Source: Nocardia terpenica (GTDB taxonomy: Bacteria; Actinomycetota; Actinomycetes; Mycobacteriales; Mycobacteriaceae). Taken from it: DNA of 64,000 nt. The position numbers were made by a program, and so were the translations under genes. The notes beneath the pieces are model-generated. The model saw only the letters and a list, made by a program, of their open reading frames with translations, had not been told where the DNA came from and made no database searches. The stretch lies in NCBI RefSeq assembly GCF_013186535.1, contig NZ_JABMCZ010000002.1, forward strand, positions 124,001 through 188,000, given 5' to 3'. Below, piece after piece: positions 18,901 to 25,844 of the stretch (within the stretch, counting starts at the first letter, position 1; each line of letters opens with the position of its first letter).

Positions 18901-19081
18901 ACTGGAACGGCTGTGGCCGCCGCTCGACACCAGCTTCGCCAAGTGGGCCAGAAAGAACCCGTTCCTCTGGCAGCGGTACTCGAATTGGCTTATCGAAAAC
19001 GGCCGTGACCTCTCATGGATAACAAGCCAATTCGGCTTGGATGTATCGGATATACTCCCCGACTACCCCGGTACACAGTAG
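12971..19081 (+). CDS. Giant multi-module ESX-type polymorphic toxin with RelA/SpoT-like C-terminus
   Basis: One uninterrupted 2036-codon frame from a GTG with GGGGAAG upstream. Order: residues ~1-330, a CpnT-like WXG100 head (LFALGDAWNKAGADIEKL, hydrophobic helices ~115-300); ~335-755, a Thr/Pro/Asp/Gly linker with repeats; ~760-918, a first toxin tip containing HEIAEAKYY at 872; ~920-998, a segment overprinted by another gene; ~1005-1560, two copies of a nucleotidyltransferase-like module (G1118-S-S...D1128-x-D1130 and G1421...D1431-x-D1433); ~1577-1700, a ParB-like fold; ~1765-2020, a RelA/SpoT-like synthetase (R1831-x-K1833, E1922-V-Q1924, H1938-x2-Y1941). Inferred role: contact or ESX-exported effector that attacks nucleotide metabolism. 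Immunity-like genes follow immediately. Whether one polypeptide is made is uncertain. Confidence 0.8.
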   Translation: MSITSLWEWIPSWILDILNFGAHYPEGDEDSLFALGDAWNKAGADIEKLIPHMHSVTDDTQKCYVGDGAEAVRKQFSTLYDGGDASMQKLAQGLKDLGHYTRNGGTQIESTKIQEAVFAGITAYTIIALIADFPFGELGVPFAAAAGRAGLEIAAEQGGRVLAEEAASVGMRTLLKQIVKTISIDGLKVIGKQALEAGVKGFGMGVGLDVGTQGIEMLEGHRDDGFSLSEAMKTGFEFGVGGMIGAPVGKGAEKLLGDAVSPFMNKVLSGAIGGATGGVGMYGAGIAWQVGDQLAHGNFDWSKVDTTFDPQLVIAGAGMGAVHGAKDGAELLKSTPDGQSARTEVSAGDTAAATRPEVTAGDASSTHPSAGDTGTHPADTVPARASTPPETSTAPTDSHTSTSDSPASHTDSHQHAETNATPASTDGARPGASVADRPTSTTPAADSGTRSTAPGGDTGTRPTTADTAGSDRGSTAPADRGAGLPADRGTATPDRGAGPAGDRGAGTPSDRGAGTPADRGAGTPADRGASRAGAGTASDPNAKVVAGQQDRPVAPTRSGVESRPQVVGVTPEARGAVPDARPAAQTGTPGDVSQGHGPADTAPGRGPETTTGGRGPADTPPGPDPQRPLAPYPDGRGAGEGGRPGAGDGARPDTRAAQTQSTRSTGDGRREGADTPGAPGITPIDTRAAEVRGGETRAGDGRPSEVRAGDGRPGDTRAGDGRAGDTRTGDRPGRDDHGTSGDGPADHRPGEGDVQSGGAVRPRDVLDTEAQDAWAEQAYDRFRLADNDVAHMADHLSDVTRADGSTGFGHDEISRVKEHLFREEHPLTVYDENGKPVGTEMRRYDADADIAEAWMRLSSGRALPEDIVLLEHEIAEAKYYDEHPGASYRDAHVEANKNFDWESNIPGRTGENIEGWSSEHGHIPGVSEGVRDGAGSDVPVRRGGSSVESRTDDQQGGSHRQSGGREDRPAGDQGRREGDDHTPQGRNLDSGGDHSGVGGGEHAPVAEVIDGAKSWIDDRPGDFRLDYSDSQLHEIVSEGRGLGLGDDTIQDFIKIGSRGDKPVTADALIEQMHNWVEVQDRGYPFKFTGPEDFENFRNDLVDGLREAGILTGDIAIQGSSLRTPHANDVDLAVFVDQAHFDKMVVDHFDGKVKLKSGEQIPLGDLSHSQLVELSRNILADTNREVYNAHARTFANAIDEGIVNSKSKVSPGLKGVSKAIQEKYPHLNVESVSALVHDGPFDTKPAMRVPDRATGPETENLGGARESAPRPPKQSGGKFVPPDEEPRPTTPSEDHPVVADEHGPAERSVESVVESAKSRIEANAKFRLEYSDSEMRSLVEEGRRLGIDDHTIEEFLKVGSRDAKRIGADELATQMHNYVEVVQERGYPYKFTDATDYESFRRDLIDGLERADIPTDDVVVQGSSLRTPRAGDVDLAVFVGRDEFNKMLIDRFDGRIKLKSADGPIDLKGRTPAELVDLAREIAANESGYNAQAKTFKNAVLNDIISSKLDISKPLKAVAKDMQRLHPDQNVESVSVLVRGGEFDTRPTMKVEHPDAPPRIEDSAGSAESESETTGHGYRRATFDDLGYPDGEGVPPEKLPGIQQALPCTEIVPTEEVRFTQRSVSRTTSDGQTVTEVAEQMAEHGWRGGPVHAVIDENGRITSLDNRRLKAARMAGLTEIPTAIHAPTDRLAEWPHEWNQGKREGKPLAVDIRRLPDGTLRVGGDVGEIAYRRGQVAETWGEIALFRAAEQRSLLPGDLTGSDQTPVYADKPPKAVEFTASPKDSAYLVAEVSNAHPVADRILTDFKETIRDVTNHLGQQGDPLEMRGEDHRVKTADSLERKYGIDAKGGESVADFLGRVNDLVRFSIRLPEGEHYTRALEATLEQLQQRGYTVVDVKNFWRDGNRYFGMNTTLRTPDGRLFEVQFPTDAAWRANKLTHEFYEVFRRLEEPIERRVHAFLQILRINHELGLADQVPPGLERLWPPLDTSFAKWARKNPFLWQRYSNWLIENGRDLSWITSQFGLDVSDILPDYPGTQ
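14381..14560 (+). repeat. DRGAG-type linker repeats in toxin
   Basis: About seven degenerate units of 24-30 bp encode variants of 'DRGAGTPA' inside the toxin linker. The unit boundaries are GAT/GAC-CG-GG. They look like slippage-expanded spacer and carry no catalytic residue. Confidence 0.75.
15052..15171 (+). repeat. RAGDGRPGDT-type linker repeats in toxin
   Basis: Roughly four units of 30 bp encode 'RAGDGRPGDT' variants, directly before the first toxin tip. This is the end of the disordered spacer, a usual recombination point between a constant toxin head and variable tips. Confidence 0.75.
15729..15962 (+). CDS. Small immunity-like protein embedded out of frame inside the toxin ORF
   Basis: 77 codons in a different frame from the toxin, ATG to TAG. 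Codons end mostly in G or C as in neighbouring real genes, while the toxin frame across the same bases gives low-complexity Gly/Asp/Arg/Ser text. GGTTGGAG lies about eight bases upstream. The product reads like a small beta-rich protein (IYLVFQKVSETEQEVTYRF ... IWIPAGTIQA). It begins just after the first toxin tip, where an immunity gene is expected. I infer it is the immunity gene of that tip, stranded when new modules were added behind it. No named family recognised. Confidence 0.65.
   Translation: MAIYLVFQKVSETEQEVTYRFGGADHQLNRELTINKADHTVRVADGRTDPLAIKVAGKAMTTHRKEGIWIPAGTIQA
15983..17630 (+). repeat. Tandem duplication of a nucleotidyltransferase-like toxin module
   Basis: Two clearly homologous coding modules start at 15983 and 16892, a period of 909 bp (303 codons). 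Shared landmarks: 'FRLDYSDS/FRLEYSDS', 'QMHNWVEV/QMHNYVEV', 'QGSSLRTP', 'DVDLAVFV' and 'VESVSALV/VESVSVLV'. The copies have diverged in the connecting text, so the duplication is not recent. Confidence 0.9.
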
Positions 19082-19090
19082 GAGAGCCGC

Positions 19091-19852
19091 ATGTTTTACT
19101 ACGTAGCAGTCTGCGAAGAAGAATACGGGAAGTCACCCCCCTTCACGATCTTCGTGACGACCGACAAATCGGACGATGCTCTGGTCTGGAATCAGCGGAC
19201 CCAGGCATGGCAGTACGACCCGGATCGGGTCGTGCGTTTCACTGCGGACTACCGGAACTGGGATCGCTACGAGACCGTCGATCGCAAGACCGCGGAGGAG
19301 TTTTCACGCCAACTGGCCATCGACCGCCGCTTCCCGCTCAGCGAACTACCGACCGAGGACTGGATCGAGTGGTTCTTCTCCTGGAAGGGCGATCCGCCCG
19401 ACCACGAGGACCCCACCTGGGACACCGACATGTACGTCCGGGAGGCGAAGGAGAGACAACGGCAGCAGGCGGAGCGCGAGCAGCCGAAGAGCCCGCTACA
19501 GCGCACCGAGTACCACACTTGGGCCAAGACCGCCGACCACGCGGTCATGGCGGAAATCCTGCGCACCTGGCTGGGGATCGGCGACCTCACGATGACCGTG
19601 CGCCAGGATGGATATGCGGTGGAATACCGCGACGACACCATCGAGCTGTATGCCACCCAGGGGGCGAACCCCTCGGAGGCTCCGTCGTTCTTCCTGCTGG
19701 AGGGTCATATCGATCAGGCGCCCGAGGTTGCCCTCGGGCGGCTCGAGGCGCTGGCGCGGCTGTTTCGCGAGCGGGGTATCACCTTCGACATCGACTATGT
19801 CGAGGTCGACGCGGACGGCAATCTGCTCGGTGAGGAAAAGACCCTCGACTGA
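19091..19852 (+). CDS. Candidate immunity protein, two-domain
   Basis: 253 residues, nine bases after the toxin stop with GGAGAG upstream. Residues 1-~135 form a domain of their own (FYYVAVCEEEYGKSPPFTIFV, an aromatic- and acid-rich start). Residues ~137-253 are homologous to the whole of the next gene ('QRTEYHTWAKTADHAV' through 'ITFDIDYVEVDADGN'). Position directly behind a polymorphic toxin, small size and acidic character mark it as an immunity candidate for the RelA/SpoT-like tip. No family name recognised. The fusion suggests one half may protect against a different module. Confidence 0.6.
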   Translation: MFYYVAVCEEEYGKSPPFTIFVTTDKSDDALVWNQRTQAWQYDPDRVVRFTADYRNWDRYETVDRKTAEEFSRQLAIDRRFPLSELPTEDWIEWFFSWKGDPPDHEDPTWDTDMYVREAKERQRQQAEREQPKSPLQRTEYHTWAKTADHAVMAEILRTWLGIGDLTMTVRQDGYAVEYRDDTIELYATQGANPSEAPSFFLLEGHIDQAPEVALGRLEALARLFRERGITFDIDYVEVDADGNLLGEEKTLD

Positions 19853-19895
19853 ATCGCACCCGTCGTATCGTGCTTCCCATCCGATGAGGAGTTCC

Positions 19896-20255
19896 ATGCA
19901 GCGCACCGAGTTTCGCGGCGACATCGCGACCGGCGATCACGAGAATGCCCAGGCCATCCTGCGGACCTGGTTGAGCGCCGACGAGCTGACGATGAAGTCC
20001 CACCGCAGCCGGTGGGAGGTGTCCTATCGCGACGACACCCTGGAGCTGTACTGCTATCAGGCCAAACCCCCGGCGGGAACGGCGTATTCGTTCTTCGTGC
20101 TGGAGGGCGATCTGCACGGGCCGACCGCGGACGCGGCGGCCCGGCTCGAGACGCTGGGGCGGCTGTGCCGGGAGCGCGGCCTGCCGTTCGAGATCGACTA
20201 CGTCGAGGTCGACGCGGACGGTGAACCGCTCGGCGAGGAGTTGACGATCAGCTGA
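19896..20255 (+). CDS. Candidate immunity protein, paralogue of the upstream C-terminal domain
   Basis: 119 residues, started at the ATG with GAGGA five bases upstream. It aligns along its whole length with the last ~117 residues of the preceding gene: 'QRTEFRGDIATGDHENAQAI' against 'QRTEYHTWAKTADHAVMAEI', 'YRDDTLELY' against 'YRDDTIELY', and 'FEIDYVEVDADG' against 'FDIDYVEVDADG'. Tandem immunity duplicates are common behind polymorphic toxins and often protect against related toxin variants. The stop codon overlaps the next start by one base (TGATG). Confidence 0.6.
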   Translation: MQRTEFRGDIATGDHENAQAILRTWLSADELTMKSHRSRWEVSYRDDTLELYCYQAKPPAGTAYSFFVLEGDLHGPTADAAARLETLGRLCRERGLPFEIDYVEVDADGEPLGEELTIS

Positions 20256-22261
20256 TGAGGTACATCGGCATCGATCTGGCGGCCCCGCAGGCGGTCGCGT
20301 GCGTGCTCGAGGGTGGGCGACCGACCGTCGTGGCCGGGGCCGCCGCCCGCTGGACGGGCACCTCGTCGGAGTCCCCGATCCCGCTGCTCACCCACCTCGC
20401 GGCCGAGGCGAAGGCCCGGCTCGGGTCGGCGGACGTCGGGGCCGTGCTGGCCGCGCCCGCCTACGCCTCGATCGCCGAGCGGCGCGCCCTCGAAGTGGCC
20501 TGCACCCAGGCCGGTTTCGCCGCCGCGCGGGTCGTCAGCGCCACCACCGCGATCGGCGTGGCCTATACCTTCACCCAGCATCCGGAGTCGGCCACCATTC
20601 TCACCATCGATCTGGCCGCCGACGCCTATGGGTTGTCCCTGGTCGAGGCCCGGCGCGATGTGGTCGAGATCCTGGCCGTGCACGGCGGGGCCACCGCCGA
20701 CCCGCTGTCGGCGGCCCGGGCCGCGCTCGACCGGATGCTCGCGGAATTCGACCTCACCCCCGGCGAGATCGGGCAGGTGGTGGCGGCGGGCGACGGCCTG
20801 CGCTTCCCGGCCGCCCAGCAGTGGATTCACGAACTGGAACGGGGCCGACCGCCGTATCGTGCGCTGCCGCCGGAGCAGTTGATCGCCTCGGGCGCCGCCG
20901 TGCGCGCGGCCGCCCTGGACGGCACCATCAATGCCCTGGTGCGCGAGGTGCTTCCGATCGACCTGGGCGTGGTGACCGCGGGCGGACAGTGCGCCGAACT
21001 CGTCGTCCGCAATACCGCGGTGCCGGTGGGCTGGACGCGCACCTTCACCACGACGGTGGATCAGCAGACCAGCGCCCGGATTCGAATCGTGGAGAGCCGC
21101 AACGCCTTCGCGTCGGTCGGCGAGCTGGGCGCCATCGTGCTCACCGGTCTGCTGCCCGCCCCGGCCGGGACGACGGAGATCGAGGTCGCCGTCGACATCA
21201 CCGCGGACGGCCGCATCACGATCACGGCCCGAGACCTGACCACCACCGCGGCGCAATCCATGACGCTCCCCTCCGCACCCGCGCCGCCCGGCACCGGCGG
21301 CGACGAGATCGTGGCCGTCGCTACGACGGCGCCCCCGGCAGCCGCCGCCAATCCTGCTCCGCCACCCCGCCCCATCGAAACGGTCGGCATGTCCGAGCCC
21401 CAGCAGAATCTCGCAGCAGACCAGGTCCGGCCGAGCGCACCCGGATATCAACCGTCCCAGCAGATTCTGGCCGCGGCGCAGAACCACCGGCTGGGTCGGC
21501 ACGAGGCCACCTATCCGCACCGCTACTTCGACCGCCTCCCCACCGGCCCGATCATCGCCACGGTCATCGTGCTGGCGATTCTGGCCATCGGGCTGGCACG
21601 GGGCGGCCCGGTCGTGCTCGGGCTCATCCCGTTCATGGCGGTGGTGATCGCGGGGTGGCGCTGGCTGCCGACCTTCCTCGAGTCGCCGCGGCACGCGCTG
21701 GCCCGGTTCGCCTACCTGCCGGTGCGCGGTGTCGGATTCGGCAGCCGCACCGCGCAATTGAGTCTGTTCGAGCACGGGCTGGTCGTTGCCGCGGGCAGCC
21801 GGACGACCGTCTTCCGGTGGGATACCGTGACCGTGCGGCAGGACATTGTCCAGCACCGGTATTACGGCCGCCCCACGCGCCTGACGTACACCTTCATGCT
21901 GACCGATCCGTCCGGCGAATCCTTCCGTATCACAGGCCGATTCGCCCAGCCCGACGCCTGGGCGAAGCAACTGCGCCAACACGTGATCGAGGCCCAGCTC
22001 CCCCGCGCGTATGCCGACGTCTCCTCCGGCGCGAAGATCACCTTCGGCCCGCTCCGCGTCACCGCCACCACCCTTGCGGCACACGCACGTTCGGTGCACT
22101 GGTCGCAGGTGGAGGAGATCCGCGTGCGGAGCGGCTTCCTGTCGGTGCGGGTCGCGGGGCAGTGGCTGTCGCTGGCCAAGATCGCCGTCAACGCGGTGCC
22201 CAACTACTTCGTCTTCCTGGCACTCGCGGACCGGCTGCGCGCCCAGGCTGCCTCGCGGTAA
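20255..22261 (+). CDS. Hsp70-like protein fused to a transmembrane segment and DUF6585-type domain
   Basis: 668 residues. The start 'RYIGIDLAAPQAVACVLEGGRPTVV' is an Hsp70 phosphate-1 loop with Ala in place of the usual Gly-Thr-Thr. 'VGAVLAAPAYASIAERRALEVACTQAGF' and 'VVSATTAIGVAY' follow the DnaK ATPase pattern, but the domain is short. 'LPIDLGVVTAGGQCAELVVRNTAVPVGWTRTF' is a DnaK-type substrate-binding beta domain. Two membrane helices lie at about 425-465. The C-terminal ~190 residues (SLFEHGLVVAAGSRTTVFRWDTV) match the DUF6585 protein at 28875-29498. It is coupled to the immunity genes. A membrane-anchored chaperone-like sensor is an inference; ATPase activity is doubtful. Confidence 0.75.
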   Translation: MRYIGIDLAAPQAVACVLEGGRPTVVAGAAARWTGTSSESPIPLLTHLAAEAKARLGSADVGAVLAAPAYASIAERRALEVACTQAGFAAARVVSATTAIGVAYTFTQHPESATILTIDLAADAYGLSLVEARRDVVEILAVHGGATADPLSAARAALDRMLAEFDLTPGEIGQVVAAGDGLRFPAAQQWIHELERGRPPYRALPPEQLIASGAAVRAAALDGTINALVREVLPIDLGVVTAGGQCAELVVRNTAVPVGWTRTFTTTVDQQTSARIRIVESRNAFASVGELGAIVLTGLLPAPAGTTEIEVAVDITADGRITITARDLTTTAAQSMTLPSAPAPPGTGGDEIVAVATTAPPAAAANPAPPPRPIETVGMSEPQQNLAADQVRPSAPGYQPSQQILAAAQNHRLGRHEATYPHRYFDRLPTGPIIATVIVLAILAIGLARGGPVVLGLIPFMAVVIAGWRWLPTFLESPRHALARFAYLPVRGVGFGSRTAQLSLFEHGLVVAAGSRTTVFRWDTVTVRQDIVQHRYYGRPTRLTYTFMLTDPSGESFRITGRFAQPDAWAKQLRQHVIEAQLPRAYADVSSGAKITFGPLRVTATTLAAHARSVHWSQVEEIRVRSGFLSVRVAGQWLSLAKIAVNAVPNYFVFLALADRLRAQAASR

Positions 22262-22318
22262 CCCCTGGTCTCACCGCGAAACCCTGCGGACAATCGGGCG
22301 ATTTGCGAAGATCGGCCG

Positions 22319-22981
22319 GTGAAACTCGCGGTGGTGGAAGACGACGAGGGCGTGGGCGAAGCGCTCGTCGAGGCGCTCAACGCGTTCGGCCACGAGACCG
22401 ATCGCAAGCGCCGCGGCGCCGATGTGCTGCTGTCCCACCGCGACTACGACGCGATCATCCTCGATCTCGGCCTCCCCGATATGGACGGCCTGCAGGTGTT
22501 GCGGCAGCTACGCGAGGTCAGCACGGTGCCGGTGGTGATCCTCACCGCGCGCGGCGACGAGCGCTCGATCGTGCGCGGGCTCCGCACCGGCGCCGACGAC
22601 TACCTGGTGAAGCCGCCCCGCATCGCGGAACTGGTGGCCCGGCTGGAGAACGTCACCCGGCGCGTCACCGTCGCCGTCGCGCAGGTCGCACCCGAGGTGG
22701 TGATCACCCGCGACGTGCGGGTGGACCTGGCGGCCCGCGAGGTGCGGGTGGGCGGCCAGCCGGTCACCTTGACGCACAAGGAATTCGAGCTGGTGCGCAT
22801 CCTGGTGGAGCGGCCCGGCTCGGCGGTCAGCCGGCAGCAGCTGATGGATCGCATCTGGGGCGACGCCTTCCTGGCCGTCTCGCGGGCGCTGGACGTGCAC
22901 ATGGCCTCGCTGCGCGCGAAACTCGACCGGCCGGGGCTGATCACGACGATCCGCGGCCACGGCTACCGCTGGGAGGCGTGA
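22319..22981 (+). CDS. OmpR/PhoB-family response regulator (orphan)
   Basis: 220 residues from a GTG. The receiver domain has the acidic pair E7-D8-D9, phospho-acceptor D49 in 'IILDLGLPDMDG' and the switch Lys in 'YLVKPP'. The C-terminal winged helix ends 'DRPGLITTIRGHGYRWE', the OmpR-class DNA-binding pattern. No histidine kinase lies beside it; the next gene downstream is on the opposite strand. It therefore works with a distant kinase or is controlled differently. Target genes cannot be told from this window. Confidence 0.92.
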   Translation: MKLAVVEDDEGVGEALVEALNAFGHETDRKRRGADVLLSHRDYDAIILDLGLPDMDGLQVLRQLREVSTVPVVILTARGDERSIVRGLRTGADDYLVKPPRIAELVARLENVTRRVTVAVAQVAPEVVITRDVRVDLAAREVRVGGQPVTLTHKEFELVRILVERPGSAVSRQQLMDRIWGDAFLAVSRALDVHMASLRAKLDRPGLITTIRGHGYRWEA

Positions 22982-22996
22982 CCGGTGCGGACGGTT

Positions 22997-23194
22997 TCAG
23001 CTCGCGACCCGATCGTCGTCGGTGGGCCCGAATCGGGTCGACAGCCGATAGTGCCCCGCCGCTACCAGCACCTGCAGCGCCGCCCGCCGGGAAGGACACG
23101 AACGGGGGCACGCGCGGTGTACCTGCATCAGGCGATGCGCCTCCTGCAGGTCTGCCGGTCGCACGTCCGCGGTGCAAATCGGGTTGTCCGACAT
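22997..23194 (-). CDS. Small Cys-containing conserved protein
   Basis: 65 residues with a strong GGAGGTGA site before the ATG, which supports a real gene. The motif 'HRACPRSCPSRRAALQVLVAAGHYRLS' with C-x3-C and basic residues stands out. Similar short proteins occur in nocardiae and rhodococci, but I know no function. It is convergent with the response regulator gene, with 15 bp between stop codons. Confidence 0.6.
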   Translation of the reverse strand: MSDNPICTADVRPADLQEAHRLMQVHRACPRSCPSRRAALQVLVAAGHYRLSTRFGPTDDDRVAS

Positions 23195-23312
23195 GATGAT
23201 TCACCTCCGGCGGAGCGAGACGCTTCCAACCCCATCTTCACCCACCGGCGCGGAGCCGGTCGAGCGGATACGAACTCCTTACCTATTCTTGATATTACGA
23301 GCACCCGCCGGA

Positions 23313-24098
23313 TCACCGCTCGCGCAGCAGATCTCCGAGTTCGGCGATATCGCGCTCGAGGTACCGCGCGACGAACCGGTCGACCAGCTCCGCGGACACC
23401 CGGCCGGGCACCGCCAGGGCGTCGGTCACCCGCGCGGTCAGCAGGGCGAGATCGTCGGCGCCGCCCGGGGATTGCCGGAACTCCTGCCAGGCCGTCCGCT
23501 CGAACACGTCCACGAAGCGCCGGGCGATGCGATCGCAGTCGGCCACCAGCCGGTCCAGCTCGTCGAGCACCTGCGCGGGCGGCGCGCCCGCCGCCGCCAG
23601 CCGCTCGGCCAGGCCGACCAGCTGGGGATCGACGACACGGTAGGTCGCCGCGTCCACCGGCTCGTACAGACCGGCCGCGATCACCCGCGCCAGGCCGTTG
23701 GGAACCTCGCGGTAGCGTTGCGCGAGTTCGGTTGCGGCAACCGTGGTTTCGGAATATTCCGGCGGCGACGGGACGGCCCGGTCGGGCGCGGGCGACGCGG
23801 CGGCCGGGTCGGCGGCGGCGATCTCGCCCGGCTCGCCGACACCGAGGATGTCGCCGAGATCGTCGCCGCGGTCCCACGCCTGCAGCAGTTCCCGGATGCC
23901 GTTGAGCTTGATGCCGCGATCCAGCAGTCGGCTGATGGTGCGCACGCGGTTCAGATGTTCGGGTCCGTAGAATCCGGTCCGGCCCTTGACCTGCGGCGGC
24001 GGCAGCACGCCACGCTCGTGATAGACCCGCAGACTTCGTACCGTCGTGCCGGCCTCGCGCGCCAGCTCGTCGATCGTAAACTCCGCACCCGCTGCCAT
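23313..24098 (-). CDS. MerR-family transcriptional regulator
   Basis: 261 residues. The N-terminal winged helix 'FTIDELAREAGTTVRSLRVYHERGVLPPP' and 'GFYGPEHLNRVRTISRLLDRGIKLNGIRELL' are the MerR DNA-binding and coiled regions. The C-terminal ~150 residues form a helical effector domain with no metal-binding cysteines, of the type common in actinobacterial MerR proteins of unknown ligand. It is transcribed divergently from an amino-acid permease gene across 155 bp, so it may control that gene as well as itself. Confidence 0.88.
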   Translation of the reverse strand: MAAGAEFTIDELAREAGTTVRSLRVYHERGVLPPPQVKGRTGFYGPEHLNRVRTISRLLDRGIKLNGIRELLQAWDRGDDLGDILGVGEPGEIAAADPAAASPAPDRAVPSPPEYSETTVAATELAQRYREVPNGLARVIAAGLYEPVDAATYRVVDPQLVGLAERLAAAGAPPAQVLDELDRLVADCDRIARRFVDVFERTAWQEFRQSPGGADDLALLTARVTDALAVPGRVSAELVDRFVARYLERDIAELGDLLRER

Positions 24099-24253
24099 AT
24101 CTCAAGGAAACCACACCGAAACATGGGGTGACCCCATGGTTGGCCACGATCGGCCGTCGGAAGGGTACCGATCGCGCACGCTTGTTGAACGTGCCGTTAA
24201 ATAGCGGTACGTTCTTCGATGATTATGACCGGCATCACAGGAAAGGCCAGTTC

Positions 24254-25771
24254 ATGACCACAGTGCGACCTCCGGCGGATGTCCCGACCGCCGCGCACGG
24301 CCTCGACGCCGAGGATGCGGGGTACCACAAGGCCCTTCGCCCACGCCAGCTCCAGATGATCGGGATCGGCGGCGCGATCGGCACCGGACTGTTCCTCGGC
24401 GCGGGCGGCCGACTGGCGAATGCGGGCGCCGGACTGTTCCTGGCCTACGCGGTCTGCGGCATCTTCGTGTTCTTCGTCCTGCGTGCCCTCGGCGAGCTGG
24501 TGCTGCACCGCCCCTCGTCGGGTTCGTTCGTCTCCTACGCCCGCGAGTTCTACGGCGAGAAGCTGGCCTTCGGCGTCGGCTGGATGTACTTCTTCCACTG
24601 GTGCATGACCGGGATCACCGATATCACCGCGATCGCCACCTACGTGCACTACTGGTCGGCCTTCAAGGCGATCCCGCAGTGGACGATCGCGCTCATCGCG
24701 CTCATCATCGTGCTGAGCATCAATATGGTGTCGGTCCGGTGGTTCGGCGAGCTGGAGTTCTGGGCGGCGATCATCAAGGTGATCGCGCTGGTCGGCTTCC
24801 TCGTGCTGGGCTGCGTCTTCCTCGCGGGCCGCTTCACCATTCAGGGCCAGAGCACCGGGATCAGCGTGATCAGCGAGCACGGCGGCCTGTTCCCGCACGG
24901 CACGCTGCCGCTCGTGCTGTCGGTCACCGGCGTGGTGTTCGCCTACGCCTCGTGCGAGCTGGTCGGCACCGCGGCCGGTGAGGCGCAGAATCCGCACAAG
25001 GTCATGCCGCGCGCCATCAACTCGGTGATCGCCCGCATCGCCCTGTTCTATGTCGGCTCGCTGGTGCTGCTGTCGCTGCTGCTGCCCTACACGGCCTTCA
25101 AGTCCGGCGAGAGCCCGTTCGTCACCTTCTTCTCCAAGCTCGGCGTCGACGGCGCGGCGACGGTGATGAACCTGGTCGTGCTGACCGCGGCGTTCTCCAG
25201 CCTGAACGCCGGGCTGTACTCGACCGGGCGGATCCTGCGGTCGATGTCGATGAACGGCAGCGCGCCGGCCGTCGGGGCGCGGATGTCCCGCAACGGCGTG
25301 CCCTACGTGGGCATTCTCGCCACGGGTGTGATCGCGCTGGCCGGTGTCGGGCTGAACGCGATCGTGCCGGGCAAGGCGTTCGAGATCGTGCTGAACATGT
25401 CGTCGCTGGGCACCATCATGGCGTGGACCGCGATCATCCTCTGCCAGCTGCAGCTGTGGCGGTGGGCGCGCGCGGGACGCATGCAGCGGCCCTCCTTCCG
25501 GCTGCCGGGCGCCCCCTACACCAGCATCGCGACGCTGATCTTCCTGGCCGCGGTGGTGCTGCTGATGGCCTTCAGCAACGACGACATCCAGCGGGGCGCG
25601 GTCCTCGTCATGGTGGTCGTCATGATTCCGGCTCTGATCGTGGGCTGGTTCCTGGCTCGCCGGCGGGTCCGGCGGCTCGCCGCGCAGCGCATCGGGTACA
25701 CCGGGCAGTTCCCGGTGGTCGCCGAGCGCCCCCTGGAACACCGCGACGAGCGCCCCGGCCAGACATCCTGA
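24254..25771 (+). CDS. Amino-acid permease, APC superfamily (AnsP/CycA-like)
   Basis: 505 residues with about twelve transmembrane helices. The first helix carries the APC signature 'QLQMIGIGGAIGTGLFLGAGGRL', followed by 'SSGSFVSYAREFYGEKLAFGVGWMYFFHW' and 'GTAAGEAQNPHKVMPRAINSV', the pattern of proton-coupled amino-acid permeases of the asparagine/GABA/aromatic group. The ATG at 24254 is chosen because AGGAAAGG precedes it and the protein then begins like the family; a longer upstream reading crosses the divergent promoter. Substrate cannot be fixed; asparagine-type is a guess. The MerR gene upstream may regulate it. Confidence 0.9.
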   Translation: MTTVRPPADVPTAAHGLDAEDAGYHKALRPRQLQMIGIGGAIGTGLFLGAGGRLANAGAGLFLAYAVCGIFVFFVLRALGELVLHRPSSGSFVSYAREFYGEKLAFGVGWMYFFHWCMTGITDITAIATYVHYWSAFKAIPQWTIALIALIIVLSINMVSVRWFGELEFWAAIIKVIALVGFLVLGCVFLAGRFTIQGQSTGISVISEHGGLFPHGTLPLVLSVTGVVFAYASCELVGTAAGEAQNPHKVMPRAINSVIARIALFYVGSLVLLSLLLPYTAFKSGESPFVTFFSKLGVDGAATVMNLVVLTAAFSSLNAGLYSTGRILRSMSMNGSAPAVGARMSRNGVPYVGILATGVIALAGVGLNAIVPGKAFEIVLNMSSLGTIMAWTAIILCQLQLWRWARAGRMQRPSFRLPGAPYTSIATLIFLAAVVLLMAFSNDDIQRGAVLVMVVVMIPALIVGWFLARRRVRRLAAQRIGYTGQFPVVAERPLEHRDERPGQTS

Positions 25772-25844
25772 CAAGCGACAACACCTCTCCGGGCGATAGG
25801 GCACAATCGCACTGACGTTGCCCGTCGTCGGAGAGGTTCGCAGC

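Noticed and set aside
12971..19081. Reading the toxin as several separate genes
   Set aside because: No stop codon, internal ribosome site or spacer separates the modules in this frame, so it is kept as one CDS while the pass-through segment is flagged as suspicious.
20299..23196. A 965-codon plus-strand frame across the Hsp70-like and response-regulator genes
   Set aside because: It crosses two well-supported genes in another frame, is Arg/Gly-rich and shows no domain. It is a GC-driven shadow frame.
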